From Sporolactobacillus putidus (GTDB lineage: Bacteria; Bacillota; Bacilli; Bacillales; Sporolactobacillaceae): 64,000 nt of DNA. Positions 56,847 to 64,000 of this stretch are shown here, piece after piece. The notes under the pieces were generated by a model. That model was not told where the DNA came from. It was given only the letters and a program-made list of their open reading frames with translations, and searched no databases. The number at the start of each line of letters is the position of its first letter. The stretch's first letter is position 1. The stretch is taken from the NCBI RefSeq assembly GCF_014647035.1, contig NZ_BMOK01000005.1, forward strand, positions 1 to 64,000, in the 5' to 3' direction. Position numbers and translations under genes: made by a program.

Positions 56847-57449
56847 TCAATTAAACAGAGGCTCCAGTGAAGTCCGGTTAAACTTCTCTATGATTTCTCC
56901 TGCTGTATATCCTTTTTTTTGACGGAGAAATAGATATATTTTCGGATTCATTGAAGCGATGAGCATATGGGCGGTAAAGTCCGCATCCAGCGGCCGCGCT
57001 TCTTCCGTATTTATCGCTTCCTCAAGCAATGAACGGACGATTGTTTGGATGAAAACATAGGGAGAGGCTTCATAAAACGGCTTTTTTGTATTTTCACACA
57101 TTGTAGAGGAGTGAATCGCTTCAATTAAGTGGGAATGCTTTTCCAGAAAATAGAGCTGTTTTTTGAAGACAGTCTGTAACCTCTCTTTTACGGATTTGGA
57201 TTTTGAAACCTGTAAATACTTAATTGTCTCATCTTTAAAGGCATGGAAATAATCCTGCATTAAGTCCAGACAAAGATCCCCTTTATTGGTATAGCGGCGA
57301 TACATGGTCCCCTGCCCGACATTTGCCGTTTTCGCAATCTGATGCATGCTGACATTTTCAACACCGTATTTCGAAAATAATGATTCCGTTGTCTGTAAAA
57401 TCGAAGCACTGATCTCATTGGCATCCTTTCGCTGCATCCGGTCGGACAT
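56847..57449 (-). CDS. TetR/AcrR-family repressor of efflux
   Basis: A 200-residue TetR protein with HTH near 33-54 (S-M-H-Q-I-A-K-T-A-N-V-G-Q-G-T-M-Y-R-R-Y), followed by N-K-G-D-L. The divergent DHA2 pump gene and the twin palindromes between them make it a drug-responsive repressor of itself and the pump. Confidence 0.9.
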   Translation of the reverse strand: MSDRMQRKDANEISASILQTTESLFSKYGVENVSMHQIAKTANVGQGTMYRRYTNKGDLCLDLMQDYFHAFKDETIKYLQVSKSKSVKERLQTVFKKQLYFLEKHSHLIEAIHSSTMCENTKKPFYEASPYVFIQTIVRSLLEEAINTEEARPLDADFTAHMLIASMNPKIYLFLRQKKGYTAGEIIEKFNRTSLEPLFN

Positions 57450-57490
57450 ACAGGTTCATTCTCCTTCCATAGATCGATGATACGAAACAT

Positions 57491-57544
57491 TTGACAAGCG
57501 GACAATTGTCCGATAATATTTCTAGGTAATCGGACAATTGTCCG
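57491..57544. promoter_or_regulatory. Twin palindromic operators of the TetR/DHA2 pair
   Basis: CGGACAATTGTCCG occurs twice, at 57499-57512 and 57531-57544 (32-bp period). The first fills the spacer of the pump promoter TTGACA (57491-57496), 17 bp, TAATAT (57514-57519); the second follows its start site. The second copy extends to a perfect 16-bp palindrome TCGGACAATTGTCCGA. Confidence 0.85.
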
Positions 57545-57633
57545 ACAAATTATATTCTTATTGTAAAGCTTTGATTAAACCGGGTCAACAGAAAGGGGCA
57601 AAGTATGAAAACAAAAGTAAACGGAGGGTCAGC

Positions 57634-59100
57634 ATGCCATTAAAGACGACGGATGTACAAACAGACCGGGCAGCATCTGTTAAGCAAATTATTGCACCGC
57701 TTCTTGCTATTATTGTCGGCATGTTCATGGTTATTTTGGATGGAACGGCAATGAATGTCGCGCTTCCCGGACTGGTCAAAGATTTTCACAGCAAGATCTC
57801 TGTGGTTCAATGGGCAGTCACAGGGTACGCACTTGCACAGGCCGCCGTCATTCCTCTGGCAGGCTGGCTTTCGGATCGCTTTGGCGCGAAACGGGTTTTT
57901 CTCTTTTCCGTGATGATGTTCACTATTGGATCCGGCCTGTGTGCGACTTCTTCGGGAGTGGAGCAGCTGATTATTTTCAGGATCATTCAGGGGCTTGGCG
58001 GAGGAATGGTCGCACCTATCGCGATGGCCTTTATCTACCGGCTCAGTCCTCCGGATAAAGTAGGAGCTGTCATGGGCATGATCGGTATCCCGATGCTGCT
58101 CGCACCGGCACTTGGCCCGGTGCTATCCGGCTGGTTAATCGATTATGCCAGCTGGCACTGGATTTTTCTCATTAATTTGCCGATTGGTGTTCTCGCTGTT
58201 TTTGCGGGCATTCGCACATTGCCTAATATCGCCCGCCAGACCGTTCCCGCTCTGGATTTTCCGGGTATGCTGCTTGCCCCCGTCGCTTTCGCTTCGATTG
58301 CTTATGGTGTCAGCGAAGGAGGAACAAGCTGGACATCTACGGAAACCATTACCGGTTTAACTGTCGGAGGAGCGGCGTTGATCCTTTTTGTGATTGTAGA
58401 ACTTCGCCGCAGGCAGCCTCTTCTGGAATTACGCGTATTCCGTTCAGGTGATTTTACCCGGGGCATTATTGTTCAGTGGATTACACAAATCGCGTTGTTT
58501 GGTACGATGTTCCTTGTGCCGTTATTTCTTCAGCAGGGCAAGGGCTTCAGTGCGTTTGATTCGGGACTGGCAGTCCTTCCGCAGGCAATCGCGGCAGGGA
58601 TTTTCCTGCCTATTGGCGGTCGTTTGTTCGATCGCCTGGGTGCAAGGCCTGTCGTGCTCACCGGCTTAGTGTTTGTCACGCTTTCGGCTTTCCTTTTATC
58701 AGGCATTTCGGCGGCGGACGGGGAGTCGAAACTGATTCTTCCGCTGGCACTTCTTGGCGCGGGAATGGGCCTGTCCATGATGCCGTTAAATACACATATC
58801 ATTCAGGCCGCGCCGCAAAATATTGTCAGCCGGGTCACCTCACTGACCAACGCGGCTCAGCAGGTTATGATGTCATTCGCAGTGGCCGGATTGTCGACTC
58901 TGCTGACCGATCGCTTGAAAGAACATATGAAAGAAGGCACTCAGCCGCTTCAGGCTTTATCTTCTTCTTTCGGAGATACGTTTTTTGTATTAATGGGGAT
59001 TGCTATTATAGGCCTGATCTTAAGCCTTCTTCTTAAGCGGCCGAAAAAAGAAAAGGACAGAACAGAGAAATCGGAAGTGCCGGCTATGGCCGGGCGTTAA
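57634..59100 (+). CDS. DHA2-family (EmrB/QacA) MFS drug transporter
   Basis: A 488-residue protein with 14 helices. Motif D1-like V-I-L-D-G-T-A-M-N-V-A-L-P in helix 1 (D retained, as in proton-driven pumps), motif A G-W-L-S-D-R-F-G-A-K-R in loop 2-3 and motif C A-P-A-L-G-P-V-L-S-G in helix 5 are all clear. Start ATG 57634 follows GGAGGG; the upstream ATG at 57538 lies in the operator. Likely a proton antiporter for drugs or toxic metabolites. Confidence 0.92.
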   Translation: MPLKTTDVQTDRAASVKQIIAPLLAIIVGMFMVILDGTAMNVALPGLVKDFHSKISVVQWAVTGYALAQAAVIPLAGWLSDRFGAKRVFLFSVMMFTIGSGLCATSSGVEQLIIFRIIQGLGGGMVAPIAMAFIYRLSPPDKVGAVMGMIGIPMLLAPALGPVLSGWLIDYASWHWIFLINLPIGVLAVFAGIRTLPNIARQTVPALDFPGMLLAPVAFASIAYGVSEGGTSWTSTETITGLTVGGAALILFVIVELRRRQPLLELRVFRSGDFTRGIIVQWITQIALFGTMFLVPLFLQQGKGFSAFDSGLAVLPQAIAAGIFLPIGGRLFDRLGARPVVLTGLVFVTLSAFLLSGISAADGESKLILPLALLGAGMGLSMMPLNTHIIQAAPQNIVSRVTSLTNAAQQVMMSFAVAGLSTLLTDRLKEHMKEGTQPLQALSSSFGDTFFVLMGIAIIGLILSLLLKRPKKEKDRTEKSEVPAMAGR

Positions 59101-59426
59101 ACGATTAAATGCAATGAGATAAAAGGCGCTATAATCTGCAAAGAAAAGAGATACAGGCATACTGAGGTTTTTCATAGAGAAAAATTCATTTAGGATAGAG
59201 GCAGCGTTTAATACCAGTGTGTTTACACACTGGTATTAAATTTGAAAATCTTTGGCGGAGATTGGCTGTAACACGTGCAAGCTGATTGTGAGGAGTATTT
59301 ATACCAAAAAATTATTTTGTGACCCGCCTGATATAGGAATGGCAGGGCAGGCCGTTTTATTGCACAAAAAGCTTTGGAACAAGTATGAGATGTTCCTAGA
59401 AGTCCGCCATTTAATAGTGGCATAGT
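59101..59426. other. Spacer with a perfect 34-bp palindrome
   Basis: No gene is seen. The only feature is the palindrome at 59207-59240 (annotated separately). The rest shows no ORF with a ribosome binding site. Confidence 0.5.
59207..59240. repeat. Perfect inverted repeat, 15-bp arms
   Basis: TTTAATACCAGTGTG and CACACTGGTATTAAA flank a TTTA loop. The perfect 15-bp arms without an adjacent T run make an unusual cruciform or hairpin, perhaps an operator or a mobile element end. It lies beyond the DHA2 gene, where a terminator would be expected. Confidence 0.8.
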
Positions 59427-59918
59427 TCACTCATCAAATAAATGAATTCCCGACCGTTCATGCTCGAGGAGCCATTCTTTGCGCCACAAACCGCCCGCGT
59501 ACCCGGTTAATTTGCCATTTGCGCCGATAACGCGATGGCAGGGCACAATAATGCTGATTTTATTTTTGCCGTTTGTCATGCCAACGGCTCTGACGGCTTT
59601 TTCATTACCGATAGAAGCAGCTATATCTTTGTAAGAACATGTTTCGGCGTAAGGTATTTTTGTTAAAGCCGTCCAGACTTTTTTTTGAAAATCGGTGCCT
59701 TCGAATAGGAAAGGGACGGAAAATTTACGCCGCGTACCTTTAAAATATTCGTCGAGCTCCTTATAACAATCTGTTAAAACTGCAGGCGTGTCCTTTTTTC
59801 TGAGGTTCAGCGGTTTCGTTCGTTCCGAAAACGTAATGGAGCAGACGGCATCTTCTGTGCTGATCAGTTCCATGACGCCGATGGGTGATTCGTAATCCAG
59901 CTTATATCGTTGATTCAT
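59427..59918 (-). CDS. ogt: Methylated-DNA-protein-cysteine methyltransferase
   Basis: A 163-residue suicide repair protein that takes methyl groups from O6-methylguanine. The acceptor is Cys127 in I-V-P-C-H-R-V, with helix motif S-Y-K-D-I-A-A-S-I-G and the asparagine hinge (K-N-K-I-S). GGAGG precedes the ATG, which lies inside the alkA gene (17-bp overlap). Third gene of the alkylation-repair operon, equivalent to B. subtilis AdaB. Confidence 0.93.
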   Translation of the reverse strand: MNQRYKLDYESPIGVMELISTEDAVCSITFSERTKPLNLRKKDTPAVLTDCYKELDEYFKGTRRKFSVPFLFEGTDFQKKVWTALTKIPYAETCSYKDIAASIGNEKAVRAVGMTNGKNKISIIVPCHRVIGANGKLTGYAGGLWRKEWLLEHERSGIHLFDE

Positions 59919-60816
59919 AAAGAGACCTCCATAAATAAAAAGTTGCGTAGGCCTGCCAGCCGTTCCATGATCTGGCGATGTCTTTAATTTCTTCTATTGT
60001 CGGCTTGCGTTCAAGCCCTAATTGAAGCTTTAAGGCATGATGAAGACCGATATCGGCAATAGGGAAGGCGGCGGAATGGTGTAGACATCGCATCAAAACA
60101 TAATCCGCCGTCCATGCGCCGACTCCGCGAATAGCCATTAAGGAAGCCTGTATCTGATCATAATCCTTTTGAAGCAAAGCTTCTTTTGTCAATTCTCCAT
60201 TGGTCATCACCCGGGCGACGCCGATCACATACTCAGCTTTCCGTGCAGAAAACTGAAGCTTTTTTAAATCCTCGACATCCAGAGATGCGATTTTTTCGTA
60301 TGACGGAAACAGCCAAAAGGTGTCTCCCTCGAAAGTCAGGGATTCCCCAAATTGTTCAATCAAGCGTTCTTTAAGCGTGTAGGCAAAGGTCAAATTGATT
60401 TGCTGTCCAATAATCGCCCACGTGAGAGCCTCAAATAAATCCGGAATGCCCATCACTCTTAATCCGCAATATCTGCGGATAAGCGGCCTGAGTACTTTAT
60501 CCTTGCCCGCCATGGCATAAAACGGATTCAAGTCCTGTTCCAGATCAAACCATTCCCATACATAGGCGGCAACTTTTTCACGGGTATCCGGCGGCGGGGG
60601 ACTGATCGGGAATTCAACATAGATTGAATTTTGTTTGAAGCCTAACTGAAACAAGATTAATGATTCATCAATTTTTACCAGTTTATATAAATAACCCTCT
60701 TTTATTCGATGAAGCATTTCCTGGTCGGATCTGCCAAGGTAAACCAGGCACTCTGTAAAACTGAAGGGTTCAGGCAAACGAAGCTCAATAGATGATTCGT
60801 GATCGATCCGGTTCAT
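59902..60816 (-). CDS. alkA: DNA-3-methyladenine glycosylase II
   Basis: A 304-residue HhH-GPD glycosylase. The helix-hairpin-helix I-R-G-V-G-A-W-T-A-D-Y (229-239) is followed by the catalytic Asp255 in F-P-I-A-D-I-G-L. The N-terminal domain resembles the AlkA beta fold. It removes alkylated bases. It overlaps AdaA by four bases (ATGA), so translation is coupled and expression follows the methylation-activated AdaA. Confidence 0.92.
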   Translation of the reverse strand: MNRIDHESSIELRLPEPFSFTECLVYLGRSDQEMLHRIKEGYLYKLVKIDESLILFQLGFKQNSIYVEFPISPPPPDTREKVAAYVWEWFDLEQDLNPFYAMAGKDKVLRPLIRRYCGLRVMGIPDLFEALTWAIIGQQINLTFAYTLKERLIEQFGESLTFEGDTFWLFPSYEKIASLDVEDLKKLQFSARKAEYVIGVARVMTNGELTKEALLQKDYDQIQASLMAIRGVGAWTADYVLMRCLHHSAAFPIADIGLHHALKLQLGLERKPTIEEIKDIARSWNGWQAYATFYLWRSLYESTI

Positions 60817-61379
60817 GAACTCAGGCTCCTTCTGCGATATTCAGCGGGCGAACAGTTTTTCAAACGGCGGAACACCCGATAAAAATTAGAAGGGCTCTGG
60901 AATCCCACTTCATAGCAAATTTCAAGATTTTTCCGCTCAGTGGTCCTCAGAAAGTGAGCAGCCTTATCCACTCTGATTTTCTCCAGGTAATTCCTTGGCG
61001 TTTCGGCCATTTCTTTTTTAAATAGGCGCTCAAGATAATAGGAACTGATCCCAACATAGCTCGCAATATCCCGAAGGACCAATTGCTGTCTGTAATGATT
61101 CATCAAAAAAGCAATGGCCGCTCTGATCAGTCCGATGTCAGGCGAATGATCGGCTTCCGGCCGGCATCTTTTGCACGGACGAAAGCCGGCTTTTTCGACT
61201 TCAAGAATGTCCTGATAAAATGTGACATTCATTTTTTTCGGTTTTCTCGACCGGCAGGAAGGACGGCAATAGATTTTTGTCGTTTTGACGGCAGTGAAGA
61301 ACAAACCGTCATAGGCTCGGTCACATGCTGCGAATTTCTCCCACATTTCATCAAAGGTAAGATTAACAAAATCTTCCAT
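60813..61379 (-). CDS. adaA: AdaA: methylphosphotriester sensor and AraC activator
   Basis: A 188-residue protein. The N-terminal Ada zinc domain has Cys38, Cys42, Cys69 and Cys72 (Y-C-R-P-S-C-R-S-R and C-K-R-C-R-P); methyl transfer to one Cys switches it to an activator. The C-terminal AraC domain (about 88-187) has two HTH units (L-R-D-I-A-S-Y-V-G-I-S-S-Y-Y-L and the F-Q-S-P-S-N-F-Y-R-V-F motif). I chose ATG 61379, preceded by GGGAGG, because the 56 residues upstream are not family-like. It heads the adaA-alkA-ogt operon. Confidence 0.92.
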   Translation of the reverse strand: MEDFVNLTFDEMWEKFAACDRAYDGLFFTAVKTTKIYCRPSCRSRKPKKMNVTFYQDILEVEKAGFRPCKRCRPEADHSPDIGLIRAAIAFLMNHYRQQLVLRDIASYVGISSYYLERLFKKEMAETPRNYLEKIRVDKAAHFLRTTERKNLEICYEVGFQSPSNFYRVFRRLKNCSPAEYRRRSLSS

Positions 61380-61740
61380 TGTATGCCTGTCCTCCCTGAT
61401 CCGACGGCTGAATACCGATATTTTTGATAGTCCTCCGATCCGGCAGCTGCAAATTGTTATCAAGCAAATAGGCTTGCTTCCACAGGATGTGAACGCCTTT
61501 AGTCGAAGATCCTTATTATACTTTTCTTGGCCTGGGCAAAAAATCATTCACCATGTTGATTCGCCATTAAAAGAAATTTTTCTGGTTTCGGCTTTCCTGC
61601 GGCATTGCGTTGATACCAGAACTTCATATTTCTTTTCTACTATTTTATCAGGATATATGCTGTGTTTCATCCTCATTCTTGCGCTTTCAGTCTGACAGAA
61701 CAGGGAGCAAACGTCGTATCTGTTTATTATTCAACTTCAA
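61380..61740. other. Spacer upstream of adaA
   Basis: Must contain the adaA promoter. An inverted motif GCAAGCC..GGCTTGC-like (GCAAATAGGCTTGC at about 61464-61477 read on the plus strand) may be an Ada site, but this is not certain. No gene is seen. Confidence 0.4.
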
Positions 61741-62221
61741 CTCTTCTGAAGGGCGATATAATTCTGCGAGCGGCGATATATTCTTTTGAAGGGCGATATA
61801 ATTCTGTGAGCGGCGATATATTTTTCTGAAGGGCGATATAATTCTGTGAGCGGCGATAAATTCTTCTGAAGGGCGATATAATTCTGTGAGCGGCGATATA
61901 TTTTTCTGAAGGGCGATATAATTCTGTGAGCGGCGATAAATTCTTCTGAAGGGCGATATAATTCCGTGAGCGGCGATATATTTTTCTGAAGGGCGATATA
62001 ATTCTGTGAGCGGCGATAAATTCTTCTGAAGGGCGATATAATTCTGTGAGCGGCGATATATTTTTCTGAAGGGCGATATAATTCTGCGAGCGGCGATAAA
62101 TTCTTTTGAAGGGCGATATAATTCTGTGAGCGGCGATATATTTTTCTGAAGGGCGATATAATTCTGTGAGCGGCGATATAATCTTCTGAAGGGCGATATG
62201 ATTTGCGGATTGGCGATAAAT
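61741..62221 (+). repeat. Tandem array of twelve 40-bp units, GGCGATATA family
   Basis: About twelve 40-bp units. Each consists of GGCGATATAATTCTGTGAGC and GGCGATAWATTYTTCTGAAG, so the core GGCGATA repeats every 20 bp (about 24 times). Units alternate between two versions (GGCGATATATTTTTC and GGCGATAAATTCTTC), giving an 80-bp higher-order period over most of the array. It reads open on the minus strand as a Y-I-A-L-Q-K-N-I-S-P-L repeat peptide of 40-residue period, an effect of the 40-bp unit. Sequence family shared with the array at 49001, in the opposite orientation. Confidence 0.95.
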
Positions 62222-62321
62222 TCCGGAAACGCTCGATGTTTTTCTTCGGTCTGCTGCGTATTCAAACGAACGAACTGCGGTTATCTTGACCTAACGGGAT
62301 AATCGGTTTCTCAATAACGCG

Positions 62322-62645
62322 TCACAAAGGCAGACTCCTTCTGACTTTCACATACGCAATGATTTCCTTTATTTCATCATTCTTTAACTCAATGCCATCA
62401 ATATATAACTTGTAATCTCCGCAGTTTACTTCGTCAAGATGGATGTTCGCTGTGTAACGCCGGTTAACCAGCGTATCAAGAGAAACGGTGAAAAAATCCG
62501 CAATTTTGATCAGGACATCAATCGGGGGCTGGCGATAGCCTGTTTCATAGCTGGCATACGTGCTTTTCGCGATTCCGAGAGCATCAGCCATGTTTTGAAT
62601 CGTTAAATTACGGCTTTTTCGAAGTTCAATCAGTTTATCGAGCAA
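62322..62645 (-). CDS. XRE-family regulator
   Basis: A 107-residue Cro/C1 protein: HTH near residues 13-40 (L-T-I-Q-N-M-A-D-A-L-G-I-A-K-S-T-Y-A-S-Y-E-T-G) and a C-terminal extension with V-N-C-G-D-Y-K-L-Y-I-D-G-I-E-L resembling other small phage-like or AnsR-like regulators. TTG 62645 is behind GGAAGGGG. It is divergent from the asparaginase gene; in B. subtilis the XRE protein AnsR represses ansAB, so it may be a functional analogue. Confidence 0.85.
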   Translation of the reverse strand: MLDKLIELRKSRNLTIQNMADALGIAKSTYASYETGYRQPPIDVLIKIADFFTVSLDTLVNRRYTANIHLDEVNCGDYKLYIDGIELKNDEIKEIIAYVKVRRSLPL

Positions 62646-62669
62646 AAAACATAACCCCTTCCAAAAAAT

Positions 62670-62695
62670 ACTTTACAGTATTGTACACGTAAAGT
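62670..62695. promoter_or_regulatory. Inverted repeat between XRE and asparaginase genes
   Basis: ACTTTAC (62670-62676) and GTAAAGT (62689-62695) are separated by 12 bp and lie just upstream of the XRE gene, in its promoter region. A plausible operator of the XRE protein. Confidence 0.5.
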
Positions 62696-62767
62696 GAATT
62701 TTTGTGTTGATAATAATCAAATTATAGCTATAATTTGATTGTAAATACACATATAGGGGATAAAAAG

Positions 62768-63757
62768 TTGGAAAAAATTTTGGTGATCGCTACGGGCGGA
62801 ACGATCGTTTCGACCTTTCATAAAGACGGGTTGGCACCCGGACTGACGATTGATCAGCTGGCTCACTATTTTACTCACGGTCAGGAGGTATCCGTTGATT
62901 TCAAAGTTCTGATGAATAAGGACAGTACCAATATGCAGCCTGAAGACTGGCTGACTATGGCTAAGGTCATTCATGAAAATCAAAATCAATATGATCGTTT
63001 CATCATCACACATGGTACAGATACAATGGCTTTTACGGCTTCGGCCCTTTCATACCTGCTCCAAGGCATTAAGAAAACAGTTGTTATCACTGGGTCTCAG
63101 ATACCGGTAAGTTTCAAAAGGACGGATGCGAAGAAGAATATCAGGGATGCACTGACGTTTGCACAAAAAGCCGATCTTCCCGGTGTTTTTGTTGTTTTTG
63201 ACGGGAAAGCCATTCAAGGAACACGGGCAGTGAAGATACGAACGAAGAGTTATGATGCGTTTGAAAGCATCAACTATCCTTACATCGCTTTCATTGATGG
63301 TCAGACGGTCCGGATCAACTTTCGCCCTGAACCCGAGAAAGCCGTTTTTAAGGCACACATGGGCATTTGTCCTGATGTATTTTTACTGAGAGTATTTCCG
63401 GGGCTATCTCCTGTGTTTTTTGATTTCTTAAAAGATCATACAAGAGGGCTGATCATTGAAAGCTTCGGCAACGGCGGACTGCCTTTTGAAAAGAGAAGTC
63501 TGATTTCCGGAGTAAAGGAACTGGTTCAGAAGGGTATTCCTGTGATCATCACTACTCAGTGCCTTCAAGAAGGACAGGATATTCAGCTGTATGAAGTGGG
63601 AAAAAGAGTTGCTGATGCAGGAGGCATTACGGCAGGTGATATGAATACGGAAGCCATTGTCACAAAACTGATGTGGATCCTATCTCAGGCGTCGGATTTA
63701 AAGACCGTTAAGAAAATGATTCAGACACCGCTCGCCCATGATTTGGACTATATTTAA
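62768..63757 (+). CDS. ansA: Type I L-asparaginase
   Basis: A 329-residue cytosolic enzyme that hydrolyses asparagine to aspartate and ammonia. The nucleophile Thr12 is in I-A-T-G-G-T-I and the second catalytic pair Thr84-Asp85 in T-H-G-T-D-T-M. No signal peptide, so the low-affinity type I form. The start is TTG 62768, eight bases after GGGGG; the ORF extended to 62735 would add 11 residues not found in the family. It faces an AnsR-like regulator. No ansB-like aspartase gene follows. Confidence 0.92.
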   Translation: MEKILVIATGGTIVSTFHKDGLAPGLTIDQLAHYFTHGQEVSVDFKVLMNKDSTNMQPEDWLTMAKVIHENQNQYDRFIITHGTDTMAFTASALSYLLQGIKKTVVITGSQIPVSFKRTDAKKNIRDALTFAQKADLPGVFVVFDGKAIQGTRAVKIRTKSYDAFESINYPYIAFIDGQTVRINFRPEPEKAVFKAHMGICPDVFLLRVFPGLSPVFFDFLKDHTRGLIIESFGNGGLPFEKRSLISGVKELVQKGIPVIITTQCLQEGQDIQLYEVGKRVADAGGITAGDMNTEAIVTKLMWILSQASDLKTVKKMIQTPLAHDLDYI

Positions 63758-63905
63758 TTATAATTATCAGTCTTTCATCTATCTAAGTTGACAAAATGCA
63801 TCGTGAATTTTTGAAGACGAATCAACCGACTTAATGATCACCATCCTGCTCAGCCAAATTGAGCAGGCAGTGCCGATAAAAAAGCATGGGCTAAGTTCTG
63901 ACTAT

Positions 63906-64000
63906 TCACGCTTATTGATTCCAGGCGGTTTACTGTTGATTCTTTGAACGTTACTGATGATTTTCTGCAATTTACTGTTGATTTTCAACCATTTACTATT
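63906..64000 (+). repeat. Tandem array of 21-bp units at the window edge
   Basis: Clear units at 63927, 63948, 63969 and 63990 with the core TTTACTGTTGATT and 21-bp steps, probably preceded by a diverged unit at about 63906. The array runs off the window, so the full length is unknown. The geometry equals that of the 5.6-kb array but the sequence does not. Confidence 0.8.

Noticed and set aside
61741-62221. CRISPR array
   Set aside because: There are no unique spacers between repeats and no cas genes; the linkers are themselves repeated.
61687-62265. 192-codon minus-strand ORF over the 61.7-kb array
   Set aside because: Same effect of the 40-bp unit; the 40-residue peptide period equals three units read in three frames. 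No supporting start signals.

Overview
The window reads as chromosomal DNA of a low-to-middle GC member of the Bacillota, most likely Bacilli. The pointers are strong AGGAGG-type ribosome binding sites, frequent TTG and GTG starts, Bacillus-like families (SdpI/SdpR, LytS/LytTR, YvdD-type LOG, MocR regulators, an AdaA-AlkA-Ogt operon, a DUF1540 protein) and lactic-acid-bacterium-like pieces. Sporolactobacillaceae would fit, but that is an inference. I see no rRNA or tRNA gene, no intact transposase and no CRISPR array. This is an accessory stretch made of small regulator-plus-transporter or regulator-plus-enzyme units, with unusually many decayed genes between them.

Region by region: 0.4-2.7 kb holds a small membrane protein with an XRE regulator, then an SDR oxidoreductase divergent from its TetR regulator. 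2.9-5.2 kb holds a FabF-type ketosynthase divergent from an MmyB-type regulator. 5.2-6.2 kb is a graveyard: a GPH-symporter relic, a 21-bp tandem array and a ruined ribosomal protein L11 copy behind a MerR-type promoter. 6.1-8.9 kb holds small membrane proteins with TetR and XRE regulators. 8.9-10.8 kb is a Vga-type ABC-F ribosome protection gene preceded by what looks like a ribosome-mediated attenuator. 10.9-22.6 kb carries an FtsH-like protease, an APC permease, TetR, an aldo/keto reductase, an EamA exporter, SdpR-SdpI, GNAT and an ArsR-MFS pair. 22.8-23.5 kb is an AbrB-Doc toxin-antitoxin pair.

From 23.7 to 33.8 kb the DNA is visibly richer in GC. It carries a LytS/LytTR two-component system next to an OFA-family transporter (an arrangement like pyruvate-sensing systems), a DUF1540 protein, and a four-gene FtsX permease, ABC ATPase, response regulator and histidine kinase module of the antimicrobial-peptide resistance type. 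From 34 to 37.5 kb come an amino-acid exporter with an Lrp regulator, and a PanE-type reductase. 37.6-43.2 kb is a mosaic punctuated by three copies of one hairpin repeat. It contains a group II intron relic, an AT-rich HxlR/ABC exporter module and an AbrB-RelE toxin-antitoxin cassette. The rest holds an F420-reductase-like protein, MocR and aminotransferase genes, a LOG hydrolase behind two NrdR-like boxes, a LysE exporter, a YefM-RelE pair, an Asp/Glu racemase divergent from a second MocR, two tRNA-editing proteins (YbaK and AlaX), a PRMT-like methyltransferase, a TetR/DHA2 efflux pair, the alkylation-repair operon and type I asparaginase.

The most unusual non-coding features are tandem arrays with a 20- or 21-bp period. 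Two of them, at 49.0 and 61.7 kb, are the same 40-bp family in opposite orientation. Two others, at 5.6 kb and at the right edge, share the geometry but not the sequence. Other items worth checking are the Vga leader, the NrdR-like boxes, the twin operators at 54.7 kb with an apparently leaderless transcript, and the direct repeats that bound cassette-like segments.
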